64,000 bases of DNA from Micromonospora sp. WMMA1947 (GTDB taxonomy: Bacteria > Actinomycetota > Actinomycetes > Mycobacteriales > Micromonosporaceae). Below, in pieces: positions 45,890-55,059 of the stretch. The DNA lies in the NCBI RefSeq assembly GCF_027497355.1, contig NZ_CP114909.1, positions 930,001 to 994,000 on the forward strand, in the 5' to 3' direction. Numbering within the stretch: the stretch's first letter is position 1; each line of letters starts with the position of its first letter. The notes beneath the pieces were generated by a model. It was given only the letters and a program-made list of their open reading frames with translations, ran no database searches and was not told where the DNA came from. Both the position numbers and the translations under genes were made by a program.

Positions 45890-47269
45890 ATGACCGGCTA
45901 CCAACAGCTGTCGTACTGGCTGTCCAGCCTGGACGAGCCGCTGACACCACGACCCGGGTTGCCCGGCGACACGGACGCCGACGTGGCGATCGTGGGCGCC
46001 GGGTACACCGGGCTGTGGACGGCGTACTACCTGGCCCGGGCCGATCCCACGTTGCGCGTCGTCGTGCTGGAACGGGAGATCGCCGGGTACGGCGCCTCCG
46101 GGCGCAACGGCGGCTGGTGCTCGGCGCTGTTCCCCACCTCACTGCCGGCGCTGGCCCGGCGGCACGGCCGGGACCGGGCACTGGCCATGCAGCGGGCCAT
46201 GCACGACACCGTCGCCGAGGTGGGGCGGGTCGCCGCCGCCGAGGGCATCGACTGCGACTGGCAGGCCGGCGGCACGGTGACGCTGGCCCGCAGCGAGGCC
46301 CAGCTCGGCCGGGCCCGCGCCGAGGTCGCCCAGGCCCACACGCACGGGCTCACCGACGACGACCTGACGCTGCTCGACGCCGCCGAGGCCGCCGCGCGCT
46401 GCAACGCCGAGGGGGTACGCGGCGGCACGTACACCCCGCACTGCGCGGCGGTGCACCCGGCGAAACTGGTCCGGGGCCTCGCCCGGGCGGTGGAGCGCCG
46501 GGGCGTACGCATCCACGAGCGCACACCGGTCACCGCGGTGCGGCCCGGCGCGGCGGTCACACCGGCGGGCGCGGTCCGGGCACCGGTGGTGGTCCGCGCG
46601 ACGGAGGGCTACACGCCAGGGCTGTCCGGCCAGCGGCGCACCGTGGCGCCCGTCTACTCGCTGATGGTCGCCACCCCGCCGCTGCCCGAGGAGACCTGGG
46701 CACGGATCGGGCTGGCGCAGCGGGAGACGTTCTCCGACTACCGGCACGTCATCGTGTACGGCCAGCGCACCGCCGACGGCCGCCTGGCGTTCGGCGGGCG
46801 GGGCGCGCCCTACCACTACGCCTCCCGGGTCCGGCCCGGATTCGACAGGGAGCCCCGGGTGTTCACGGCGCTGCGCCGCGCGCTCGCGGACCTGTTCCCG
46901 GTCCTCGGGCCGGAGGTGCCGGTGACACACGCCTGGGGCGGGCCGCTCGGCGTGGCCCGGGACTGGGCCGCGTCGGTGGGGCTGGACCGGCGCACCGGGC
47001 TCGCCTGGGCCGGCGGCTACGTCGGCGACGGCGTCGGCACCAGCAACCTCGCCGGCCGTACGCTGGCCGACCTGATCCGGGGCGTGGAGAGCGACCTGAC
47101 GGCGCTGCCCTGGGTGGGCCACCGCTCCCCGCGCTGGGAACCGGAGCCGCTGCGCTGGCTCGCCATGAACGCCGGCCTGCGGGTGATGTCCTCAGCCGAC
47201 CGGAGAGAGCACCGCACGTCCCGCCCGTCCCGCCGAGCCGAGGCCTTCAACCGCTTCCTGGGCCACTGA
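45890..47269 (+). CDS. FAD-dependent amine oxidoreductase (PuuB-like), second copy
   Basis: A 459-residue DAO-family flavoprotein: DVAIVGAGYTGLWTAYYLA, GYGASGRNGGWCSALFP, and C-terminal GDGVGTSNLAGRTLADL. It is clearly related to, but diverged from, the oxidase at 38150; the two may act on different polyamines or ends. Starts 4 bp after the aminotransferase stop. It ends before a 61-bp palindrome separating it from DUF3499. Confidence 0.82.
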   Translation: MTGYQQLSYWLSSLDEPLTPRPGLPGDTDADVAIVGAGYTGLWTAYYLARADPTLRVVVLEREIAGYGASGRNGGWCSALFPTSLPALARRHGRDRALAMQRAMHDTVAEVGRVAAAEGIDCDWQAGGTVTLARSEAQLGRARAEVAQAHTHGLTDDDLTLLDAAEAAARCNAEGVRGGTYTPHCAAVHPAKLVRGLARAVERRGVRIHERTPVTAVRPGAAVTPAGAVRAPVVVRATEGYTPGLSGQRRTVAPVYSLMVATPPLPEETWARIGLAQRETFSDYRHVIVYGQRTADGRLAFGGRGAPYHYASRVRPGFDREPRVFTALRRALADLFPVLGPEVPVTHAWGGPLGVARDWAASVGLDRRTGLAWAGGYVGDGVGTSNLAGRTLADLIRGVESDLTALPWVGHRSPRWEPEPLRWLAMNAGLRVMSSADRREHRTSRPSRRAEAFNRFLGH

Positions 47270-47303
47270 CCGCACCCGGCCTCCCGCCCGGTCCCCCCAC
47301 CCC

Positions 47304-47364
47304 GTTGATCATGAAGTTGGCGGCACTCAGGGAGATCGAAAACGCCGTCAACCTCATGATCGAC
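47304..47364. repeat. GTTGATCATGAAGTT palindromic element
   Basis: Arms 47304-47324 and 47344-47364 match as inverted repeats at 18 of 21 positions, with a 19-bp core. It lies between the convergent oxidase and DUF3499 genes and may act as terminator. Its sequence differs from the GATCTTGCA family, so it is a second repeat type. Confidence 0.75.
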
Positions 47365-47383
47365 CGAAAAGCCTGACGGCGGG

Positions 47384-47758
47384 TCAGTGGTGGGGCGGGA
47401 TGACCCGGAGGTGGCCTCGGCGGCCCTGCTGGTGGGGGGCCTGGGGCTTGCTGGTGGGCTCGTCCTCGGGAGGACGGGGCGGGGCCGGGCGTGCCGCTTC
47501 GCGTACCGCCTCGGCCAGCGCCACCAGGTCGTCCGTGGTGGGCGGCGGCGGCTCGAACTCGCCCTCGTGCCGCACCACGTCCCAGCCGCGCGGGGCGGTC
47601 AGGTTGCGGGCGTGCGGCTCACACAGGTCGTACGTGTGCGGTTCGGCGAACGCGGCGAGCGGGCCCACCACCGCCGTCGACTCGTTGTAGACATAGGTCA
47701 ATGTGGCGACCGCTTGCCGGGGGCAGCCGTTACGGGAGCAGCGCCGTGGTGACCTCAC
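47384..47758 (-). CDS. DUF3499 family protein
   Basis: A 124-residue protein with the conserved actinobacterial DUF3499 pattern: CSRNGCPRQAVATLTYVYNESTAVVGPL, HTYDLCEPHARNLTAPRGWDVVR. The Cys and His residues could bind zinc. The C-terminal 40 residues are Pro-rich and variable. Function unknown; it is a neighbour of whiB2 and manA in many actinobacteria. Divergent from the zincin-like gene across 153 bp. Confidence 0.92.
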   Translation of the reverse strand: MRSPRRCSRNGCPRQAVATLTYVYNESTAVVGPLAAFAEPHTYDLCEPHARNLTAPRGWDVVRHEGEFEPPPPTTDDLVALAEAVREAARPAPPRPPEDEPTSKPQAPHQQGRRGHLRVIPPHH

Positions 47759-47911
47759 GGCGGCAGGGTATCCCCATTACCGGGTCCGGCGCACCGCTTC
47801 GCGTTACGACACGCCCGTCATGGTGATCACAATTCCTCCGATCGGCGCACCGGCACGCCGGACGGCCGCGCGACAGCGGGTGGACCGTCGCCCCGGGCTA
47901 CCCTGTCCGTC

Positions 47912-48361
47912 ATGACGAGCCCGCAGAACCGCCGCCCCGGCTCCGGCCGGCGCACCCACCGCGACCGGCACGGTCGCGGGCTGCGCGGGCGGCTGGTGCC
48001 GGCCACCGTGCCGCTGGCCCGGACGAAGGCCGAGGTCTTCGACGATCTGGTGCTCGACACGGTGGAGACGCTCGAGCGCCGGTTCGCCAAGGAGCTGGCC
48101 GGTGTGGAGTTCGCGGTCGAGGACGTCCCGCCGGACCTGAACGTCTACGACTCGGACGTGCTGGAGGACGGCGAGGTGCCGCTCGCCCGACTGCTGCCCG
48201 GGCGGCCCGGCCGCCAGGAGGTGCCGCCGCGCATCGTGCTCTACCGGCGGCCGCTGGAGTTCCGCGCGATGGACCGTGAGGATCTCGCCGACCTGGTGCA
48301 CGACGTGATCATCGAGCAGGTGGCGAATCTGCTCGGGGTCGATCCGGACGAGCTGGCCTGA
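47912..48361 (+). CDS. Zincin-like metallopeptidase-family protein
   Basis: A 149-residue protein of the actinobacterial zincin-like family (PF06262 type). An Arg/His-rich N-terminal 35 residues precede FDDLVLDTVETLERRFAKELAGVEFAVEDVPP and a C-terminal helix LVHDVIIEQVANLLGVDPDEL. The usual HExxH site is reduced to HDVIIEQ, so peptidase activity is doubtful. Conserved beside DUF3499 and whiB2 in actinobacteria. Convergent with whiB2. Confidence 0.85.
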   Translation: MTSPQNRRPGSGRRTHRDRHGRGLRGRLVPATVPLARTKAEVFDDLVLDTVETLERRFAKELAGVEFAVEDVPPDLNVYDSDVLEDGEVPLARLLPGRPGRQEVPPRIVLYRRPLEFRAMDREDLADLVHDVIIEQVANLLGVDPDELA

Positions 48362-48395
48362 CCGGTCGCCGGGGCCGGCCGGTGGGCGCCGCCAC

Positions 48396-48416
48396 CCGGC
48401 CGGATGCTCCGGCCGG
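48396..48416. terminator. Short perfect hairpin between zincin-like and whiB2 genes
   Basis: CCGGCCGGA (48396-48404) and its inverse TCCGGCCGG (48408-48416) around TGC. It lies between the convergent ends at 48361 and 48470, with a further CCGGCCGG copy at about 48374-48382. Probable bidirectional terminator. Confidence 0.7.
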
Positions 48417-48469
48417 ACGGCGACCCGGGTCCGGAGCGGCCCCCACCGCCCCGTGGACCCGTACGTCGA

Positions 48470-48730
48470 TCAGGCGGCGACCCGCCGCTTGAGCTTGCGC
48501 CGCTCCCGCTCGGAGAGGCCACCCCAGATTCCGAACCGCTCGTCGTGACCGAGCGCGTACTCCAGGCATTCCGTCTTCACTTCGCACCGCGAGCAGATGC
48601 GCTTCGCCTCGCGGGTCGAGCCGCCCTTCTCGGGAAAGAACGCCTCCGGGTCGGTCTGCGAGCAGAGCGCTCGCTCCTGCCACTCCGGCGCGTTCCCGAG
48701 CAGGTCGGCCACCTCGAGCTGGCCGTCCAT
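48470..48730 (-). CDS. whiB2: WhiB-family iron-sulfur regulator (WhiB2/WhmD type)
   Basis: An 86-residue WhiB protein with the four cluster cysteines Cys23, Cys46, Cys49 and Cys55, the G-I-W-G-G turn (67-71) and the basic C-terminus RERRKLKRRVAA for DNA contact. The position between zincin-like protein and the F420 genes matches whiB2/whmD, needed for septation and sporulation in relatives. AAGGAGG precedes the ATG by seven bases. A promoter with an overlapping palindrome lies 116-145 bp upstream. Confidence 0.93.
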   Translation of the reverse strand: MDGQLEVADLLGNAPEWQERALCSQTDPEAFFPEKGGSTREAKRICSRCEVKTECLEYALGHDERFGIWGGLSERERRKLKRRVAA

Positions 48731-49138
48731 CGATTGCCTCCTTGTCGCGCACCGGCGTCATTCGCCGCTGCAACCCCCCACGCGAAAGGCGTGCCTGTCC
48801 GTACGGTCACCATTTGTTGCGTTCCGTGCGAACAACCCCATTCAAATTACACGCGTGTAATGCGTGCGCCGTCAAGCCAAACTTGATAATGGAGTCGCCC
48901 TCCCGACACGTCCGGGACGACCGCCGCGGTCGCCCGTAGCCTCGCAACCTGCCCTATCGATTCAGACCCCGGACGAGTAACGCCCTCCCCGGCGAGTTGC
49001 CGGAAGTTTTCTGCCGTGGCGCATCGCCGGCAGGCCGGCCGGACGCCCCCGCCGGCCGCTCGTACCAAGATCAGAATTGGTGGGGCAAAGGGTAACCCGC
49101 TTCCCGCGACACCGCCCGTCGAGCCGTCCAACGCCGAG
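48731..49138. other. Intergenic region upstream of whiB2
   Basis: About 400 bp without a credible gene. Its AT-richer part (48,780-48,900) holds the promoter-like sequences for whiB2. The rest (48,900-49,138) is GC-rich and shows no protein-coding pattern that I can support. It lies upstream of whiB2 and downstream of the 112-residue protein gene and its terminator. Confidence 0.6.
48846..48875 (-). promoter_or_regulatory. Candidate whiB2 promoter with overlapping 16-bp palindrome
   Basis: On the minus strand TTGACG (48870-48875) and TGTAAT (48846-48851) are 18 bp apart. The perfect palindrome ATTACACGCGTGTAAT (48846-48861) covers the -10 element and part of the spacer, as an operator would. 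The start codon is about 115 bp downstream. The binding protein cannot be named. Confidence 0.55.
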
Positions 49139-49169
49139 CGCGCCCCGTCCACATGGTGGACGGGGCGCG
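49139..49169. terminator. Terminator of the DUF4331 operon
   Basis: A perfect 14-bp stem (49139-49152 and 49156-49169) with a three-base loop, 22 bp after the stop of the 112-residue protein on the minus strand. Confidence 0.85.
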
Positions 49170-49190
49170 GGTTCCGAGATGACTGACGGA

Positions 49191-49529
49191 TCAGTCCAAG
49201 CGGGCTGGTGAGCTGGTGGGCCAGACGAATTCGGCGACCGACCCGCCGGTGACCGAGATCGCCCCGGCGGACGTGTGGTCGTCCCACCAAACGGTATACA
49301 CACCCGCCTCCAGGTCCGGGTAGACGGCACTGTGGAACACCCCGTCCCGGACGTGCCGCTCACGTACGGCGGAGTGGGTCCGCGGACCGTCGAGGTCCAC
49401 CCGACTGATCTCGATCTCCCGGCCGTGCAGGTCCCGCCCGGTGTGGATGATCAGCGCGCCCCGATCGCCGCCGAGATCGAGCACGACGCTTCCGACCTCC
49501 GACGGGCCGAGATCGTGATGGTGTGACAT
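49191..49529 (-). CDS. Small beta-rich protein of unknown function
   Basis: A 112-residue protein not recognised as a named family. It begins MSHHHDLGPSEVGSVVLDLGGDRGALI and has GREIEISRVD, VYPDLEAGVYTVWWDD and SVTGGSVAEFVW, suggesting a small beta-sandwich. No signal peptide or membrane span. It follows DUF4331 by 13 bp and ends the operon. Phospholipase- or carrier-like roles cannot be supported. Confidence 0.6.
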   Translation of the reverse strand: MSHHHDLGPSEVGSVVLDLGGDRGALIIHTGRDLHGREIEISRVDLDGPRTHSAVRERHVRDGVFHSAVYPDLEAGVYTVWWDDHTSAGAISVTGGSVAEFVWPTSSPARLD

Positions 49530-49542
49530 CAGCCGCCTCCCG

Positions 49543-50940
49543 TCAGGACTTCTTCGCCTGCGGGTTGCCGAACCCGTCGTACGGCGTGCCGAGGAACGGG
49601 AAGTCGGCCAGAAACGGCGCGGTGACGTCGGCCGCGCTCAGGCCGGGCGTCACCGCCGCGGCGGCGGCGTCCGGGCGGAACGTCTTGTCGACGAGCGGCA
49701 CGGTCAGCCCGGCGATGGCGCGCAGCGCGATGGTCACCACGTCGTCGGCGGGACGGCGGCCGTTGGGGAAACCGGCCAGGTCGCCGCCGAGCACGCCGAA
49801 CCGGTCCGGCGTGCGGCTGGGCCGGATCGCCGTGTTCAGCCGCAACATGTCCGCCTGCACGTCGCCCGTGGTGTTGGCGAAGCCGTCGATCAGTCCGGCC
49901 GGGACGCCGGTGAGCAGGATCGCCACCAGGTCGGCGCGCGGCTTCTTGGACTTGTTGAGCGCGTCCAGATTGGGGAACACACCCGGGTAGAGCGCCGGCA
50001 GCAGCGCGGCCAGCTCGGGCCGCTCGACGAACCCGGCGAACCGCTTGTCCTCCGACGGCGGCAGCGTGTTCCAGACATCCTTCTTGGACATCGGCACGAT
50101 GACCTCGTTGAACAACGGGTTACCGAGCCGCGACACCTGCGTGAACGGGCCGGCCGCGGTGTCCGCGGAGACCCGGTCGCCGAGCACCCGGACCTGCTGG
50201 CGGGACGCGCTCGTCCACACCCCGATGGTCGAGGCGCGGTCGGCGGGGCTGTAGCGGGCGGCCTTGCGGCGTACCTGGGCGAGCGGTACCTGCACGGCGA
50301 GGCTGTGCACGTTGAGCCGGTCCAGCGCGTTCACCGGCTCGCCCTCGGCCCGGAACAGCTTCTTGCCGGCGACGTGCAGCTGCTGGAACGGCCGCAGCGT
50401 ACCCAGCTCGAACACCGCGCCCAGGTCGACGAAGAACCCGTCGGCCCGCTGCCCGGCGAACACCTTCTCGCCGGTGGACAGCTTGAACGTCGCCTGCCGG
50501 ACCAGGTTCTGGTATTTCGGCGTCGACAGCGGGCCGACGTTGCACGGCGGGCAGGGCAGTTTGTGCGCCAGCACCCGCGCGCGGCCGTCCGCGATGCGGG
50601 TCAGCCGGTAGAACTGGCGCCGGTTCCAGTTCTTGCTCTCCAGCGACTCGATCGGCCCGGTGTTGTAGAGAAAACTGTTCTCGTTCGTGATCTCGGTAGT
50701 GAATTCGAAACGATAGGTGACGTCCGGATAACCGTCACCGTCGTTGTCGATGTGAATCTCGTACCGGACGTCGTCACCGAACTCGAAGAAGTTCGGGCCG
50801 CCGGAGGGAAGCTGCAGCGGCACGTAGTTGGCGATCAACGTGACCGTGTCGGGCTGGTTCGGCGTGACGAACGCGTACAGGTCGGAACTGTCGGCGACCG
50901 GATCCTTGGCGATCTCCGGGGCCTCGCGGTGAGAGGACAT
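49543..50940 (-). CDS. DUF4331 family protein
   Basis: A 465-residue protein beginning SSHREAPEIAKDPVADSSDLYAFVTP, the hallmark of DUF4331, with further conserved HIDNDGDGYPDVTYRFEF (a calcium-type DxDxDG pattern) and CPPCNVGP. No signal peptide is evident at this start. The family is found in bacteria and some eukaryotes and its function is unknown. It lies between a small Tat-exported protein gene upstream and the 112-residue gene. Confidence 0.88.
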   Translation of the reverse strand: MSSHREAPEIAKDPVADSSDLYAFVTPNQPDTVTLIANYVPLQLPSGGPNFFEFGDDVRYEIHIDNDGDGYPDVTYRFEFTTEITNENSFLYNTGPIESLESKNWNRRQFYRLTRIADGRARVLAHKLPCPPCNVGPLSTPKYQNLVRQATFKLSTGEKVFAGQRADGFFVDLGAVFELGTLRPFQQLHVAGKKLFRAEGEPVNALDRLNVHSLAVQVPLAQVRRKAARYSPADRASTIGVWTSASRQQVRVLGDRVSADTAAGPFTQVSRLGNPLFNEVIVPMSKKDVWNTLPPSEDKRFAGFVERPELAALLPALYPGVFPNLDALNKSKKPRADLVAILLTGVPAGLIDGFANTTGDVQADMLRLNTAIRPSRTPDRFGVLGGDLAGFPNGRRPADDVVTIALRAIAGLTVPLVDKTFRPDAAAAAVTPGLSAADVTAPFLADFPFLGTPYDGFGNPQAKKS

Positions 50941-51012
50941 GGCGGACGCACCTTCGTCGGGGGAACGGAAGTCGGAACCGGCGCCGGGAGCCCACGCCGG
51001 TGAAGGGTGGGA

Positions 51013-51309
51013 TCAGCGCCGGCCGGCGGCGCGCACCAGGCGGTCGGCCAGGCCGCGGTCGCGTACCTCGACCCGGTTCGTGCCGACGAAGACGTCCATG
51101 ACGCCGGCGGCGGCGTCGCGGAGGTGGACCACGATCGGCTCGTCGCGCCGGTTCGCCGTGGGGTTGTTCTGCGCGGCGGACAGGCCCGGAACGGTGAGGG
51201 CGGCGGCGCCCAGCGTCGCGCTCGCCGCGGCGGTGAGCGTCTGCCTGCGGGTCAACCGCGGCCAGGTCCGCCGCTTCTTCGGCGCCTCGGTGGTCTCGTC
51301 AGTGCTCAT
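51013..51309 (-). CDS. Small Tat-exported protein
   Basis: A 98-residue protein: a twin-arginine signal (WPRLTRRQTLTAAASATLG) ending near LSAAQ, then a mature part of about 48 residues with EPIVVHLRDAAAGVMDVFVGTNRVEVRDRGLADRLVRAA. I chose the ATG at 51309 (MSTDETTEAP) over a start 27 codons earlier, because the upstream part is unlike a signal peptide. First gene of the DUF4331 trio; the gap to DUF4331 is 72 bp. A mature domain this small going through Tat suggests it travels folded or with a partner. Function unknown. Confidence 0.6.
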   Translation of the reverse strand: MSTDETTEAPKKRRTWPRLTRRQTLTAAASATLGAAALTVPGLSAAQNNPTANRRDEPIVVHLRDAAAGVMDVFVGTNRVEVRDRGLADRLVRAAGRR

Positions 51310-51389
51310 CGGCAACCTTTCCGGACCGGCGCCGCAGCGCCGCAACGGGCCCCGGCGCCCGGACACCGCCGGGCCCCGGTTCGGGGTCA

Positions 51390-51421
51390 CCGGCGGCGGT
51401 CCTCGCCGAAACCGCCGCCGG
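51390..51421. terminator. Hairpin downstream of fbiC
   Basis: CCGGCGGCGGT (51390-51400) and its inverse (51411-51421) around a 10-nt loop, 39 bp after the fbiC stop on the minus strand. Probable terminator. Confidence 0.65.
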
Positions 51422-51460
51422 CATCGACAGGTACGGCGCGCGGCGGGGAAAGGTTCGACC

Positions 51461-53986
51461 TCAGGCGCGGGCGTGACCGTACGCGGTCGTCCGCTTGCGG
51501 AACGGGCGCCCGGCGGCGGTGGCGATGGCCCGCAACTGCTCCTCGGTACGGGCCGAGCCGTTGCCCGAACCGGCCATCCGGGAGATCGTCTCCTCCATCA
51601 GCGTGCCGCCCAGGTCGTTGCAGCCGCCGCGCAGCATCTCCACAGTGCCTTCGTCGCCGAGCTTCACCCAGGAGCACTGGATGTTGTCGATCCGGCCGTG
51701 CAGCAGCAGCCGGGCCATCGCGTGCACCGCCCGGTTCTCCCGCCAGGTCGGGCCCGGGCGGGCGATGCCGGCCAGGTAGATCGGGGCGTTCGTATGCACG
51801 AACGGCAGCGCCACGAACTCGGTGAACCCGCCGGTACGGTCCTGCACACCGGCCAGCACCCGGAAGTGGGCCAGCCACTGGCCCGGGTGGTCCACGTGGC
51901 CGTACATCATCGTGGAGCTGGACCGGATGCCCAGCTCGTGGGCCGTGCTGACCACCTCGACCCAGGCGGCGGCCGGCAGCTTGCCCTTGGTGAGCACCCA
52001 GCGCACGTCGTCGTCGAGGATCTCGGCGGCGGTGCCCGGGATGGTGTCCAGCCCGGCCTCGCGGAGCTGGAGCAGCCACTCCCGGACCGGTACGCCGGCC
52101 TTCGCGGCCGCGGTGGCGATCTCCATCGGGGAGAACGCGTGCACGTGCATGCCGGGCACCCGCGCCTTGATCGCGCGGACGATGTCGGCGTAGCCGGTGA
52201 CCGGCAGCTTCGGGTCGATGCCGCCCTGGAGGCAGACCTCGGTCGCGCCGGCCGTCCACGCCTCCTCGGCCCGGTCGGCCACCTGCTCGAGGGAGAGCCG
52301 GAACGCGTCGGCGTCGCTCTCCCGCTGGGCGAACGCACAGAACCGGCAGCCCACGTAGCAGACGTTCGTGAAATTGATGTTGCGGTTGACCACGTAGGTC
52401 ACGTCGTCGCCGACCGCGTCCCGGCGCGCGTCGTCGGCCAGCCGGCACAGCTCGTCCAGCGCCGGGCCGTCCGCGCCGAACAGCGCCAGCGCCTTGGCCT
52501 CGTGCGCCGGCGTCAGCAGCGCGGCCGGGTCGTCAGCGGCCAGCCGCAGGCCCGCGCGCAGGTCGGCGTCCGCGCCGGCGCCCAGGGGTACGCCCGCGCG
52601 CGCCTCCGGCGCCACCTTGCCGGCCACCTCGGCCCAGTCGCCGTACACGCTGTCGAAGTCGCCCCGCCGGTCGTCGGTACGGCCGGTGACGTCGATCGTG
52701 ACGTGCAGGTCGGTCCGGCCGCCGTAGCCCGACTCCGGCTCCTGCCACGGCCGTCCCACCGGGCGGGCCGCCTCGACTGCGAGCCCGGTGGCCGGGTCGG
52801 CGAGCGCCGTGACGTGCGGCAGCAGGCGCGGGTCCAGCCACGGCTCGCCCGCCCGGACGTACTCCGGGTAGACGGTCAGCCGCTCGCGCAGCGTGAACCC
52901 GGCACTCGCGGTACGCGCCGCCAGCTCGTCGAGGTGCGGCCAGGGCCGCTCCGGGTTGACGTGGTCGGGCGTGACCGGGGAGACGCCGCCCCAGTCGTCG
53001 ATGCCGGCGCGCAGCAGCAGGTCGTACTCGCCCGCGATGAGGTTCGGCGGGGCCTGGATGCGGGCCTTCGGGCCGAGCAGCACCCGGGCCACCGCCACGG
53101 TGGCGGCCAGGTCGTGCAGCTCCGCGTCCGGCATGCCGCGCATCGCGGTGTCCGGCTTGGCGCGGAAGTTCTGCACGATCACCTCCTGGAGGTGGCCGTA
53201 CTCCCGCATCGCGCGGCGGATCGCGAAGATCGCGTCGACCCGCTCGGCCCGGTTCTCGCCGATGCCGATCAGGATGCCGGTGGTGAACGGCACCCCGACC
53301 CGGCCGGCGTCGTCGAGCACCCGCAGGCGTACCGCGGGTTCCTTGTCCGGCGAGCCGTAGTGCGGGCCGCCGGGCTCGGACCAGAGCCGGGTGGCGGTGG
53401 TCTCCAGCATCATGCCCATGCTCGGCGCGACCGGCTTGAGCCGCTGCAGCTCCGACCAGGTGAGCACGCCCGGGTTCAGGTGGGGCAGCAGGCCGGTCTC
53501 CTCCAGCACCGCCACCGCGCAGGCGCGCAGGTAGTCCAGCGTCGAGTCGTACCCCCGCTCGTCCAGCCACCGGCGGGCCGCCGGCCACCGCTCCTCGGGC
53601 CGGTCGCCGAGCGTGAACAGCGCCTCCTTGCAGCCCTGCGCGGCGCCCTCGCGGGCGATCGCCAGCACCTCGTCGCGTTCCAGGTAGGCGGCGGGCAGCC
53701 GGTGCGGCACGGTGGCGAACGTGCAGTAGTGGCAGCGGTCCCGGCAGAGCCGGGTCAGCGGGATGAAGACCTTCTTCGAGTACGTCACCACGCCCGGCCG
53801 CCCGGCGTCACGCAGCCCGGCGTCGCGGATGTCGGAGGCGATCCGGAGCAGGTCGTCGAGCATCGGCCCGCGAGCGGCGAGCAGCGCACTCGCCTCGCCG
53901 GCGTCGAGTGCCCGGCCGGTGGCGGCCCGCCCCAGCGCCCGCCGGATGCTCGCCTCGGTCGGTTCGGGGTCGCTGCGATCAACCAT
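51461..53986 (-). CDS. fbiC: FO synthase (CofG-CofH fusion)
   Basis: Makes 7,8-didemethyl-8-hydroxy-5-deazariboflavin, the chromophore of coenzyme F420, from tyrosine and a flavin precursor. The 841-residue protein is a fusion of two radical SAM domains: CofG with Cys81, Cys85 and Cys88 (CRDRCHYC), and CofH with Cys543, Cys547 and Cys550 (CYVGCRFC). Length matches actinobacterial FbiC. It ends in a hairpin and starts 143 bp after the membrane protein gene. fbiA and fbiB are 2 kb away on the other strand. Confidence 0.96.
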   Translation of the reverse strand: MVDRSDPEPTEASIRRALGRAATGRALDAGEASALLAARGPMLDDLLRIASDIRDAGLRDAGRPGVVTYSKKVFIPLTRLCRDRCHYCTFATVPHRLPAAYLERDEVLAIAREGAAQGCKEALFTLGDRPEERWPAARRWLDERGYDSTLDYLRACAVAVLEETGLLPHLNPGVLTWSELQRLKPVAPSMGMMLETTATRLWSEPGGPHYGSPDKEPAVRLRVLDDAGRVGVPFTTGILIGIGENRAERVDAIFAIRRAMREYGHLQEVIVQNFRAKPDTAMRGMPDAELHDLAATVAVARVLLGPKARIQAPPNLIAGEYDLLLRAGIDDWGGVSPVTPDHVNPERPWPHLDELAARTASAGFTLRERLTVYPEYVRAGEPWLDPRLLPHVTALADPATGLAVEAARPVGRPWQEPESGYGGRTDLHVTIDVTGRTDDRRGDFDSVYGDWAEVAGKVAPEARAGVPLGAGADADLRAGLRLAADDPAALLTPAHEAKALALFGADGPALDELCRLADDARRDAVGDDVTYVVNRNINFTNVCYVGCRFCAFAQRESDADAFRLSLEQVADRAEEAWTAGATEVCLQGGIDPKLPVTGYADIVRAIKARVPGMHVHAFSPMEIATAAAKAGVPVREWLLQLREAGLDTIPGTAAEILDDDVRWVLTKGKLPAAAWVEVVSTAHELGIRSSSTMMYGHVDHPGQWLAHFRVLAGVQDRTGGFTEFVALPFVHTNAPIYLAGIARPGPTWRENRAVHAMARLLLHGRIDNIQCSWVKLGDEGTVEMLRGGCNDLGGTLMEETISRMAGSGNGSARTEEQLRAIATAAGRPFRKRTTAYGHARA

Positions 53987-54089
53987 CCGCCCAGCCTAAG
54001 CGCTGCCGGACGGCCGGACGCCCGCCCCCGGTCGCGGTCCGGGCATCGGGACGAACCGGGTGATCCCCCGCACAGCGGCGGGCTCCGGT

Positions 54090-54123
54090 GGCGGCGGGCG
54101 ACGATGCTCCGTCGCCCGCCGCC
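54090..54123. terminator. Terminator of the Pro/Gln-rich membrane protein gene
   Basis: A perfect 14-bp stem (54090-54103 and 54110-54123) with loop ATGCTC, 6 bp after the stop on the minus strand. Confidence 0.8.
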
Positions 54124-54129
54124 CGGACC

Positions 54130-55059
54130 TCAGCGGGGCTGGTTCGGGTCCTCGCGGTCGAACCGCTGGGTGCGCTCGTCGTCGGCGGCGGGCGACGGCG
54201 CGCCCGGCTCGGCGGACTGGCGCGGGATCGCCTGCGTCGGGTCGGCCGACGGCGGCTGGCCGAACGGCGCGGACTGCGGCGATCCGTACTGCGGCGCCTG
54301 CTGCGGGCCGGCGTACGGCGAGCCGGCCTGCGGGTCGGCGGACGGCGGGCCGGACTGCGGGCCGTGTGGCGGCGCGGTGTTGAACGGCGGCGCCGACTGC
54401 GGCTGGCCGTACGGACCGGGCTGCTGCTGCGGCCAGCCGGGCGGGGGCGAGCCGGCCTGCGGGTAACCCTGGCCGGGCTGCTGCGGGTAGCCGCCCGCGC
54501 CGGGGTAGCCCTGACCCGGCTGCTGCGGCCAGCCGGGCTGGGGCTGGCCGTACACGCCCGGCTGCGCCTTGGGCTTCGGCACGTAGTAGAGCGTGCGCCA
54601 GATCTTGAACACCACGAACGCGGCGATCCCGAAGATCGCCAACCACGCCACGCGGGTGAGCAGACCGAGGAACGCGTCCAGCACCTCACCGTCGGCGAGC
54701 CGGCCGACCAGCCAGATCAGGAACGTCAGCGCGCCGAACACGACGGAGACGGCGTACTCGACGAGCGCCACCTGCGTGATCAGCTTGGCCTTCGGCACGA
54801 CCGGGAGGATCACGGTGGCGATCAGGACGGCGAGCAGCGGCAGGACCGTCGCCTCCAGGCCGATGAAGGCGAAATACGTGCTCCCGGCGCGGCTGCTGAA
54901 CGTGCTGTAGTCGACCGGCACCAGCAGGCGCAGCAGGCCGACGAAGAGAAGCACGGCGTTGGCGCCGAGAAGGACGAGCGCGGCCAGTTCGCGCAACGGC
55001 TTGATCAACTGGCTGGCCTGCGCGGCGTCGCCGGACGCGGGCTCGGCGGGGCTGGTCAC
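54130..55059 (-). CDS. Membrane protein with Pro/Gln/Gly-rich tail
   Basis: A 309-residue protein with four membrane spans in the first 160 residues (ELAALVLLGANAVLLFVGLL, ATVLPLLAVLIATVILPVV, YAVSVVFGALTFLIWLVG, LAIFGIAAFVVFKIW) and a low-complexity tail with repeats such as PGWPQQPGQGYP. It ends in DDERTQRFDREDPNQPR; the Thr-Gln-Arg-Phe-Asp part resembles kinase/FHA target motifs. I chose the GTG at 55059 after GGGGGAG. Divergent from fbiA, with about 100 bp between. Unknown function. Confidence 0.68.
   Translation of the reverse strand: MTSPAEPASGDAAQASQLIKPLRELAALVLLGANAVLLFVGLLRLLVPVDYSTFSSRAGSTYFAFIGLEATVLPLLAVLIATVILPVVPKAKLITQVALVEYAVSVVFGALTFLIWLVGRLADGEVLDAFLGLLTRVAWLAIFGIAAFVVFKIWRTLYYVPKPKAQPGVYGQPQPGWPQQPGQGYPGAGGYPQQPGQGYPQAGSPPPGWPQQQPGPYGQPQSAPPFNTAPPHGPQSGPPSADPQAGSPYAGPQQAPQYGSPQSAPFGQPPSADPTQAIPRQSAEPGAPSPAADDERTQRFDREDPNQPR

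Noticed and set aside
50939..54466. Plus-strand reading frame of about 1175 codons opposite fbiC
   Set aside because: Arg/Gly/Val-rich shadow; fbiC with both radical SAM motifs is on the other strand.
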